A model generated the notes under the pieces. It searched no databases, had not been told where the DNA came from, and saw only the letters and a program-made list of their open reading frames with translations. Below are positions 1-5,337 of a stretch of DNA of 11,714 nt, piece by piece. The stretch is from Candidatus Gottesmanbacteria bacterium. Its GTDB lineage: Bacteria > Patescibacteriota > Microgenomatia > 2-02-FULL-39-11. Position numbers and translations under genes: made by a program. The stretch is from assembly GCA_016218275.1 (NCBI GenBank), contig JACREK010000007.1, positions 1 to 11,714 on the forward strand, in the 5' to 3' direction. Each line of letters opens with the position of its first letter. Positions within the stretch are counted from its first letter, which is position 1.

Positions 1-450
1 GATATCTCCCTTAGTCAGTCCTACCCGAGGTGTGGTATCTGCCACACCTCTAAGGTGTGGTGCTATAGACACCTTGGAATTGCTATCGATAAGCTTTTCA
101 ATCATCTCATCCACCGGTTTTCCGTGCTCTACCATCAGCCAGATGACACGAGGAGTTTTTAGATTGTTGATTAGTTCTTCTACAGAATAAGTATCATTGA
201 ATTGTCCCTGCTTGTCATTGCGAGTCCCGACGTCACGTCGGGACGAAGCAATCCCTAAAATATTTGAGAGATCGCCACGTCCCCCTCGATGATCTCGGGG
301 TCCTCGCGATGACAATTGATTAACCTCTGATATTAATTCTTTAGTCTTCTCGCTACTTCTGTTGAACGCCACAACATCTACACCTTTTTCAAGCAAATGC
401 AGTACAATCGCCTTCCCCATCCGCCCAAGTCCAATAAATCCTATTTTCAC
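1..450 (-). CDS. gnd: 6-phosphogluconate dehydrogenase (decarboxylating), N-terminal part
   Basis: This is the third enzyme of the oxidative pentose phosphate pathway, converting 6-phosphogluconate to ribulose-5-phosphate and CO2 with reduction of NAD(P)+. The first 150 codons are present and the frame is open at the window edge, so the gene is cut there. The N-terminus has the Rossmann motif GFIGLGRMG (residues 4-12), then a strand ending in FNRS (29-32), and the family segment PRVIWLMV (100-107). I chose the GTG at 450-448 because AAGGAG (460-465) lies 9 nt upstream and the GTG overlaps the zwf stop as GTGA; an in-frame ATG at 459 would sit directly on the SD. Two palindromic elements lie inside the frame, at about residues 46-80 and 126-142. 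The family normally has only a short loop at each place. Whether the protein still works cannot be told from this fragment. Confidence 0.9.
   Translation of the reverse strand, partial: MKIGFIGLGRMGKAIVLHLLEKGVDVVAFNRSSEKTKELISEVNQLSSRGPRDHRGGRGDLSNILGIASSRRDVGTRNDKQGQFNDTYSVEELINNLKTPRVIWLMVEHGKPVDEMIEKLIDSNSKVSIAPHLRGVADTTPRVGLTKGDI
27..75. repeat. double hairpin element inside gnd
   Basis: Two stem-loops lie next to each other: GAGGTGTGG (27-35) with CCACACCTC (42-50), and AAGGTGT (52-58) with ACACCTT (69-75). The middle arms can also pair with each other (CCACACCT 42-49 with AGGTGTGG 53-60). It encodes gnd residues about 126-142, where the family has a short link before the GDI strand. 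The ACCT/AGGT core matches the stem-loop family at 5090, 8950 and 10500. Confidence 0.75.
212..315. repeat. GTCATTGCGAG-bounded palindromic element inside gnd
   Basis: Outer arms TTGTCATTGCGAG (212-224) and CTCGCGATGACAA (303-315) pair with one G-T wobble. An inner stem is GTCCCGACG (224-232) with CGTCGGGAC (236-244). The sequence includes GAAGCAATCC and GAGATCGCCACG, words I know from a widespread bacterial dispersed repeat. It is read through in gnd as a Ser/Arg/Gly/Asp-rich insert (about residues 46-80) without stop or shift. Confidence 0.8.
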
Positions 451-1952
451 AACAGCCATCTCCTTCCGTCTCTCTCAATCAACTCATCTGCCTCTTTTGG
501 ACCCGCCGAACCGGCTTCATAATTGGGAAATTTCGGCGGCGGCTGTTTCTCCCACCCTTTTAGGATTTTAGTTACAAATTCCCATGTGTGGCCAAATCCC
601 GCACTTGTGGCAAAAAGAGTCTGATCCCCAACCATTGCGTCAATAAGAAGTTTTTCATAGGAATCAGTAATATCCCGTTTAAAAGACGTCAAGTAAGAAA
701 AATCCATGTTCACAGGAGAAAGATTATATGTCAGTCCCGGAGCTTTTGCGAAAAACTTCAAGCTTATCCCTTCTTTTGGCTGTACCCGAATAGTCAATAC
801 ATTGGCATGTTCATCCGAAGTCAGTTTAAACTCCCTGTATAGTTTTGACTGGGGATTTTTAAACTGCACATCTATCTGCACTGCTGATTTTGACATCCGT
901 TTGCCTGTCCGCAAATAAAAAGGCACACCGCTCCAGCAGTCGTTATCTATGAAAAGTTTCAGAGCTACATAAGTCTCTGTCAGCGAGTCGAAAGCAACAT
1001 CTTTTTCTTCCCTGTATCCTGCCACCTGTCTACCTCCGACCATTCCCGCACCATATTGTCCCCTTACTACTAAATTTTTCACCTCTTCTTTTTCAATGCA
1101 GCGTAATTTCGACAATACTTTCACTCTCTCCCCTCTTATGTCAGATGCGGTGAAGCTTGCTGGTTCCTCCATAGTGGTATAGGAAAGCATAGCCATAAGA
1201 TGATTCTGTACAGCATCACGCAAAGCTCCCACGCCTTCATAAAATTTGCCGCGGTTTCCGATTCCCCCCGCCTCAAAAAGAGTAATCTGCACATTATCTA
1301 TATGTTTATTGTTCCAGATATCCTCTACAAACCGGTTGGCAAATCTGAAAGCCAGAATATTTTGTATTGTTTCTTTGGCCAAATAGTGATCAATTCTGTA
1401 AATCTGTCTGTCTTCAAATGTTCTGGCAAGCTGTTCCTCAAGCAGTCTTGCGGTTTCCTGATCTTTTCCGAAAGGTTTCTCTATCAAAACCCGAGTCCAT
1501 TTGCTGCTGCCCTGACCGCAGCCTTCAGATAGTTTTGATGAAGAAAGATGTTTTAAGATTTGCGAATAATTTTGCGGAGGAGTTGCCAGATAAAAAAAGC
1601 GGGTGATGCAGGCGGCTATCTCTTTATCAAAGGAAGAAAGAAGATCAACTAGTTTCTCATAGGGCTCTTTATCCTCAAAAAAACCCTGCTGATAATATAA
1701 GTTTTTCTTTAATTTCTCCCAGATTCTTAATTCTAAATTCTTACTTCTTAATTCTTTTATTACTGTTTCTTTCATCAATTCCCTAAAACTTTCATGGGTA
1801 AATTCTCTGCGGGCAACACCCACCACAAAAAAGCGGTCAGGCAAAATCCCCTGTTCCAAAAGACTATACAGGGCAGGCATGAGTTTGCGCGCTGTAAGAT
1901 CCCCGGTTGCCCCAAAAATCACCATGACGAAAGTAGAAATCATCGGTTGCAT
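447..1952 (-). CDS. zwf: glucose-6-phosphate 1-dehydrogenase
   Basis: Oxidises glucose-6-phosphate to 6-phosphoglucono-1,5-lactone with NAD(P)+, the entry step of the oxidative pentose phosphate pathway. The 501-aa product is the usual family length. The nucleotide-binding motif GATGDLTARK is at residues 14-23, EKPFG at 158-162, and the active-site signature RIDHYLAKE with its catalytic His at 186-194. The C-terminus has the typical AGSxGPxEADELIERDGRRW ending. The start lies 5 nt after the stop of the deacetylase gene, and a weak GGAAG overlaps that stop. The 3' end overlaps gnd. An AT-rich stretch at 1724-1755 has the 11-mer TTCTTAATTCT twice, 21 nt apart, and encodes a charged helix (ELRSKNLELR). 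It resembles the AT-rich repeat inside the CoA gene. Confidence 0.96.
   Translation of the reverse strand: MQPMISTFVMVIFGATGDLTARKLMPALYSLLEQGILPDRFFVVGVARREFTHESFRELMKETVIKELRSKNLELRIWEKLKKNLYYQQGFFEDKEPYEKLVDLLSSFDKEIAACITRFFYLATPPQNYSQILKHLSSSKLSEGCGQGSSKWTRVLIEKPFGKDQETARLLEEQLARTFEDRQIYRIDHYLAKETIQNILAFRFANRFVEDIWNNKHIDNVQITLFEAGGIGNRGKFYEGVGALRDAVQNHLMAMLSYTTMEEPASFTASDIRGERVKVLSKLRCIEKEEVKNLVVRGQYGAGMVGGRQVAGYREEKDVAFDSLTETYVALKLFIDNDCWSGVPFYLRTGKRMSKSAVQIDVQFKNPQSKLYREFKLTSDEHANVLTIRVQPKEGISLKFFAKAPGLTYNLSPVNMDFSYLTSFKRDITDSYEKLLIDAMVGDQTLFATSAGFGHTWEFVTKILKGWEKQPPPKFPNYEAGSAGPKEADELIERDGRRWLL
460..465 (-). promoter_or_regulatory. Shine-Dalgarno site of gnd
   Basis: AAGGAG on the minus strand, within the 3' end of zwf, with 9 nt to the GTG at 450-448. 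This spacing decides the gnd start, because the ATG at 459-457 would have no spacer. Together with the GTGA stop/start overlap it suggests translational coupling of zwf and gnd. Confidence 0.6.
1724..1755. repeat. AT-rich imperfect repeat inside zwf
   Basis: TTCTTAATTCT occurs at 1724-1734 and 1745-1755, a 21-nt period. It encodes a charged stretch (about residues 66-76). It may be a simple-sequence expansion or native coding sequence; its resemblance to the repeat at 5150-5177 is why it is listed. Confidence 0.35.
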
Positions 1953-1957
1953 AAATT

Positions 1958-2887
1958 TTACTGCTTCCAGTTTTCCAATATCTTCCCCGTATCTCTTCCC
2001 ATAAATATACCCGGTCTTATTCTTGATAAATAAAATAGATTCTCTTCTGATTGGTAAGCACCGGGGATGACAGAGACGGCTGCCGTATAAGAAGCTTCTT
2101 TAACCAAATCTGCCACTTCTTTGGAAAAAGCGCCGTATGGATAGGCAAAAGTATCCACTTTTATCCCGAATTTATCCTCCAACAGTTTTTTACTCTCAAA
2201 TATCTGTTTTCTCGCATATGATAAAGGCGCACGTTTCAAATATACATGATCCAAAGTATGGGCTCCTATCTCAACCAGTCCGCTATCGATTATCTCTCTT
2301 ACCTCTCCCTCATTTAAATATCCTTTTAGCCCGATAAAATTATTTACCACATAAAGAGTTGCTTTCATCTGGTATTTCTTGAGGATGGGAAAAGCATCAG
2401 TATAAAAATCCTCATATCCGTCGTCAAAAGTCAGTATCACGTCTTTTGATGATAATCTGCTTTTGGTATGAAAAAGTCCGGGAATATCCCTGACGAAATA
2501 AGTTGTAAAACCTGCTTCCTTTAAGCTCTTTAACTGGTTTTCAAAATTGGCGGGAGTGATATCCAACTTTTTCCGTATCAGATCTCCGGCATCCTTCACA
2601 TATTCAATATAGTGGTACATGATGATAGGCAACTTGACTTGGTAAGTCGAAAGTACCGAAGAGTCCGAGGATATTTTTTTATTCTCCAGCTCTTTGGGCA
2701 GGTGAAACGCGGATTGATTATAATAAGGCGCAATAATACCGCCAGAATTGCTGTTTTTAGCATCGCTTTTTATCTTTAACCAGTAGCCGCCAAAAGTCCC
2801 TCCTGTAAGGATAGCTCCAATGGCAAAACCAGCAATAATATAGATAATATGATGTCTATCTTTTTTTATGGAATTTTTTTTAGCCAT
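1958..2887 (-). CDS. membrane-anchored polysaccharide deacetylase (NodB/CE4 domain)
   Basis: Likely removes N- or O-acetyl groups from an envelope or extracellular polysaccharide; the substrate cannot be read from the sequence. A basic N-terminus is followed by one hydrophobic segment (about residues 13-37), which suggests a signal anchor with the catalytic domain outside. The CE4 motifs follow in order: YHYI near 91-94 at the start of the domain, TFDDGY (153-158, with the metal and base Asp pair), HTLDH (210-214, metal-binding His residues), and YPYG (249-252), then a C-terminal SRIRPG. All metal ligands expected for an active enzyme seem present. The 309-aa length fits a single-domain enzyme. 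The first 8 nt overlap the upstream membrane-protein gene and zwf follows 5 nt downstream. The neighbouring glycosyltransferases fit a role in a surface glycan. Confidence 0.9.
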   Translation of the reverse strand: MAKKNSIKKDRHHIIYIIAGFAIGAILTGGTFGGYWLKIKSDAKNSNSGGIIAPYYNQSAFHLPKELENKKISSDSSVLSTYQVKLPIIMYHYIEYVKDAGDLIRKKLDITPANFENQLKSLKEAGFTTYFVRDIPGLFHTKSRLSSKDVILTFDDGYEDFYTDAFPILKKYQMKATLYVVNNFIGLKGYLNEGEVREIIDSGLVEIGAHTLDHVYLKRAPLSYARKQIFESKKLLEDKFGIKVDTFAYPYGAFSKEVADLVKEASYTAAVSVIPGAYQSEENLFYLSRIRPGIFMGRDTGKILENWKQ

Positions 2888-3290
2888 TTCTTTTTTTGCC
2901 TGAATTTTTATTATTTATTTTCACCGCCCCATAAATTATCGCCAGATAAATAAAAAGCCACCCCAGAACATAAAACAAAACCGGCAGTAATTCCGTAATC
3001 ACCAGCTCAATAATCTTCTGCAGTTTATAATGTGGCTGGATGGTAATCAAGGATTTGACCGTCTGCTCCCGGAAAGCAGAAATGATATGTTTGTCATATT
3101 CAAAAGAAAAAAGAAGGATAGCAAAACCCAAAAGTACAAATGTGGCAAAACGGGAAGGCCGGTATAAAGAAAGAACAATACCGATAATTACTCCTATGAA
3201 ATAAGCAAAGGCGATATAGTTATGAGAGAACAGCAGATAGATGGTTACCAATATATTCTGCTGTAAATCAGGCGCAACTGCTACTGGCAT
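2880..3290 (-). CDS. small hydrophobic membrane protein, function unknown
   Basis: I do not recognise a family for this 136-aa protein. It has a hydrophobic segment at about residues 24-42 (FAYFIGVIIGIVLSLY core), a second at about 47-65, an amphipathic stretch with several charges (66-90), and a long hydrophobic segment at about 92-122 that could cross the membrane once or as a hairpin. The C-terminal tail is rich in Lys, Asn and Arg, which suggests it lies in the cytoplasm. It overlaps the deacetylase start by 8 nt and follows pgl by 10 nt, so co-expression is likely. Its partner could be the anchored deacetylase, but this rests only on position. No clear Shine-Dalgarno site precedes the ATG. 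Confidence 0.7.
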   Translation of the reverse strand: MPVAVAPDLQQNILVTIYLLFSHNYIAFAYFIGVIIGIVLSLYRPSRFATFVLLGFAILLFSFEYDKHIISAFREQTVKSLITIQPHYKLQKIIELVITELLPVLFYVLGWLFIYLAIIYGAVKINNKNSGKKRNG

Positions 3291-3300
3291 AATCTATATT

Positions 3301-4062
3301 TTAAACTATCGGCAAATCAGTAAAAAGGTCGACTTTGGAAATGTTTCTGATGATTATCGCAGGAAACTGATTTAGATTCTCATTCTTCACCCCATTTAAC
3401 AATTCCTGTAGAGACTGTTTCTTGTTTTCTCCAACTGCAACCACAAGAGCCTGATCCAGTTCTTTTAATGCTTTTGGTGTCAAGGAAATCCTCTGAGGAA
3501 AGTTTCTTTTTCCTTGACAAAATAACGCCATGGCGTTATTTTGTCTATGCTGGGATATTCGATAGCCGACAATATATTTATTCTTATTCCATTTCTTTTC
3601 ATACCCTGGCAATAGTCCCGCCGTATGCCCATCCTCACCTATCCCCAATACAGCAACCTTATAAACATACTCTTTAAATAATTTTTCAACTGTCCTATCG
3701 TATTGCTCTCCCGATTTTTCTAATGTCCCCTCTTGGGATATTAAATAGTAAGGAATATTTTTCTCTTTGCATACCTTCCAAAGTCCGGTTTTTTCTATCT
3801 GATAAGCATTTATATCTTCTTGATTTTCAGGTTGAAAACGTTCATCCACTTGGGCGAATGTTAGGAAATCAAAATTCAAATCAGAATTTTTTATAAATTG
3901 TGTAACATCAGAATTTAATCTAACTACGCTTCCCCCGGAAAGAAGCAGTAGTGTTTTCTGACCGATATTGTGATAGAGTTTGATCCAATTAATCAGAAAA
4001 TCAGATGACTTTCGGAAGATTAAATTATTTTTCTCTACATGAATGACGGTATTGTTTTTCAT
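3301..4062 (-). CDS. pgl: 6-phosphogluconolactonase
   Basis: Hydrolyses 6-phosphogluconolactone to 6-phosphogluconate, linking zwf and gnd, which lie downstream in the same operon. The 253-aa product has the family motifs in order: LSGGS (41-45), VDERF (72-76, usually DER), and GIGEDGHTAGLLPG (140-153), then PQRISLT (189-195) and VVAVGENKKQ in the C-terminal half. DGHTAGLLPG is closer to lactonases than to glucosamine-6-phosphate deaminases, and the pathway neighbours agree. The region just before PQRISLT holds a perfect 30-bp palindrome (residues 173-182, RQNNAMALFC), at a point where lactonases usually have a short loop. The start is 5 nt past the stop of the CoA gene and has no evident Shine-Dalgarno site. 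Confidence 0.92.
   Translation of the reverse strand: MKNNTVIHVEKNNLIFRKSSDFLINWIKLYHNIGQKTLLLLSGGSVVRLNSDVTQFIKNSDLNFDFLTFAQVDERFQPENQEDINAYQIEKTGLWKVCKEKNIPYYLISQEGTLEKSGEQYDRTVEKLFKEYVYKVAVLGIGEDGHTAGLLPGYEKKWNKNKYIVGYRISQHRQNNAMALFCQGKRNFPQRISLTPKALKELDQALVVAVGENKKQSLQELLNGVKNENLNQFPAIIIRNISKVDLFTDLPIV
3478..3545. repeat. nested inverted repeats with a perfect 30-bp palindrome inside pgl
   Basis: From 3516 to 3545 the DNA is a perfect palindrome whose left half is GACAAAATAACGCCA. Its left arm overlaps a second inverted repeat, TGTCAAGGAAA (3478-3488) with TTTCCTTGACA (3509-3519). The two stems share bases and cannot form together. Residues 173-182 of Pgl are coded by the palindrome. Confidence 0.85.
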
Positions 4063-4067
4063 ACTAC

Positions 4068-5309
4068 TTAATACGATTTTTCTATCAATTCCATCATTCT
4101 CTTCTTTCTCTTCTCCGTTACTTCAACAACCACTATTCCTTCCTGCGGTTGGCCGTATAAAACTACCGAGCCGAGGGGAGAAAGTAAAATTGCCGGAACC
4201 CCGGCCAGATCCTCTTCACCTGTTACTTCAATAATTCTTTGTTTACCGTCTTTAATGATACCTAAATACGCATTTTTAACAGAATTAACTAATTCTTTTG
4301 TGATATGACTGGGTGGATTTTCTACTTTCAGACTCTTAATGTCATTCCGACCAAGCGTAGCGCGTGGAGGAATCTCTCGACTTGTTCGAGCTCGCATATG
4401 CGAGAGATCCCTCGACTCCCCGCCGACTGGCGGGTCGCTCGGGATGACAAGTTCACCGAAGCCTAGATCTTCTAGCGAATGATATTTTTCTTCCCTTCCT
4501 ACTTTATAATCAAAAATGGCCAAACTAATTGGTAAATCAATTTGATTAGCAAGTTTTGTCACCTCATCTCCGACAGTAATCACCACCACCGGTTGAAGTT
4601 TAACAATTTGGCTTTTAAGCTCTGGAATAATTTTAGGTAAATTTTGTGAGTCTCCTTTAATTAAAATTCCCTGCGGTTTCTTCAACTCCTGTCTAATCTC
4701 CTCATTAATTTTGAGCTTTGAGCTTTGCCTGCCCTGAGTTTCCTCGAAGGGAGCTTTGAGCTTTTTTAAATATATCCTTCCCCACCGATCTATCTCGCCA
4801 AGTCTTATCCTAGTTGAGGCAATACGTTTATTATCTTCTGCCAAAATTAGTGGGATCTTAAGTAACTTAAGTGGCTTAAGTCCTAATTCACTCCGTCTCC
4901 TATTAACCGTAAATCCGCCCTCCAATGTTTCACTGGTTACTACGAGTGCCTCAATCTCAGTCTTCCCAATCGCCGGCCCATAAACATTATCAATTTTGAC
5001 TATCTCAGCTCTATCCAACAATTTTTCTCGAGTCAAAAAATCCTCCAGTTCCTTTTTTCTTGTTTGGTAATTTTGAACTTTGATTCCTCCACCTCGGAGG
5101 AGTCTTTGTATGCCAGCCACCTCCGAGGTGTCTTTATCGCTCTTTTTTTCTAATTTCAAATTTCTAATTTCAAATTTCTCCTTTACAAAAGAATCAGATG
5201 TTAATCCAATCATAACTTTCTCACCAAGTTTGAAAGCTTCGGAAATAAAAAATTTGTGTCCTTTATGCAACCTGTCAAAAGTACCGGCAATAGCGATGAG
5301 TCGATACAT
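4068..5309 (-). CDS. fusion: archaeal-type phosphopantetheine adenylyltransferase + GTP-dependent dephospho-CoA kinase (DUF359)
   Basis: Predicted to carry out the last two steps of CoA synthesis: 4'-phosphopantetheine plus ATP to dephospho-CoA, then phosphorylation to CoA with GTP. Domain 1 (about 1-182) is an archaeal/eukaryotic-type PPAT, with GTFDRLHKGH at 9-18 (HxGH is the nucleotidyltransferase motif), IGLTSDSFVK (34-43), and STRIRLGEID (165-174). Domain 2 (about 205-413) resembles archaeal GTP-dependent dephospho-CoA kinase, with VGDEV (246-250), the segment EVTGEEDLAG (361-370) and PLGSVVLYGQP (378-388). Three repeat elements lie in frame, at about residues 46-75, 187-194 (near the domain junction) and 288-323. 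All leave the reading frame open and seem to fall between conserved blocks. The ATG follows directly on a 9-bp repeat array without a Shine-Dalgarno site. The domain assignment is from remembered motifs; the two-step activity is inference. Confidence 0.87.
   Translation of the reverse strand: MYRLIAIAGTFDRLHKGHKFFISEAFKLGEKVMIGLTSDSFVKEKFEIRNLKLEKKSDKDTSEVAGIQRLLRGGGIKVQNYQTRKKELEDFLTREKLLDRAEIVKIDNVYGPAIGKTEIEALVVTSETLEGGFTVNRRRSELGLKPLKLLKIPLILAEDNKRIASTRIRLGEIDRWGRIYLKKLKAPFEETQGRQSSKLKINEEIRQELKKPQGILIKGDSQNLPKIIPELKSQIVKLQPVVVITVGDEVTKLANQIDLPISLAIFDYKVGREEKYHSLEDLGFGELVIPSDPPVGGESRDLSHMRARTSREIPPRATLGRNDIKSLKVENPPSHITKELVNSVKNAYLGIIKDGKQRIIEVTGEEDLAGVPAILLSPLGSVVLYGQPQEGIVVVEVTEKRKKRMMELIEKSY
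4341..4448. repeat. GTCATTCCGA-bounded palindromic element inside the CoA gene
   Basis: Outer arms GTCATTCCGA (4341-4350) and TCGGGATGAC (4439-4448) pair with one wobble. Inside are CTCGA/TCGAG (4376-4380, 4386-4390), the palindrome CTCGCATATGCGAG (4391-4404) and CCCGCC/GGCGGG (4419-4424, 4429-4434). At 108 nt it equals 36 codons and encodes about residues 288-323 of the second domain. The end words relate it to the element at 212-315. Confidence 0.8.
4713..4764. repeat. CCCTTCG...GGGCAGGC element with flanking 14-nt direct repeats
   Basis: A core with CCCT (4732-4735) and AGGG (4748-4751) reads CCCTTCGAGGAAACTCAGGG on the minus strand, followed by CAGGC. It is flanked on both sides by GAGCTTTGAGCTTT (4713-4726 and 4751-4764), as a target-site duplication would be, though each flank is itself a doubled GAGCTTT. 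It codes for about residues 187-194 near the junction of the two CoA domains. Confidence 0.6.
4857..4880. repeat. 9-bp CTTAAG repeat inside the CoA gene
   Basis: CTTAAG begins at 4857, 4866 and 4875, an exact 9-nt period, and encodes LKPLKLLK (about residues 144-151). The same 9-mer fills the gaps at 5310-5337 and 6783-6817. Here the residues fit the family pattern, so the repeat may have arisen within native sequence. Confidence 0.6.
5090..5130. repeat. CACCT-NNN-AGG stem-loop element, copy inside the CoA gene
   Basis: CACCTCGGAGG (5090-5100) pairs perfectly with CCTCCGAGGTG (5120-5130). The conserved surroundings are ATTCCTC before the first arm, AGTC after it, GCCA before the second and TCTTT after. 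Codes for about residues 60-73 in the PPAT domain. Confidence 0.8.
5150..5177. repeat. 14-bp tandem repeat inside the CoA gene
   Basis: CTAATTTCAAATTT occurs twice without a gap (5150-5163, 5164-5177). As 14 is not a multiple of 3, the two units are read in different frames (FEIRN and LKLEK). It lies beside the stem-loop at 5090-5130, and together they fill a region that is short in archaeal PPATs. Confidence 0.65.
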
Positions 5310-5337
5310 AAGTAACTTAAGTCACTTAAGTGACTTA
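5310..5337. repeat. 9-bp tandem array forming the glgA/CoA-gene gap
   Basis: On the minus strand TAAGTCACT TAAGTGACT TAAGTTACT T runs from the glgA stop codon to the ATG of the CoA gene. CTTAAG starts at 5316 and 5325. The array supplies the stop codon and leaves no room for a Shine-Dalgarno site. Confidence 0.8.

Noticed and set aside
362..571. Plus-strand open frames across the minus-strand genes, such as this one over zwf/gnd
   Set aside because: They lie antisense to genes with clear family motifs, have low-complexity or unlikely composition and no ribosome binding sites.
1500..1545. A further palindromic insertion in zwf, suggested by TCAGGGCAGC and the segment LSEGCGQGSS
   Set aside because: Only a short word is shared with the CCCTTCG...GGGCA elements and no convincing stem is seen; variation in this Zwf loop is common.
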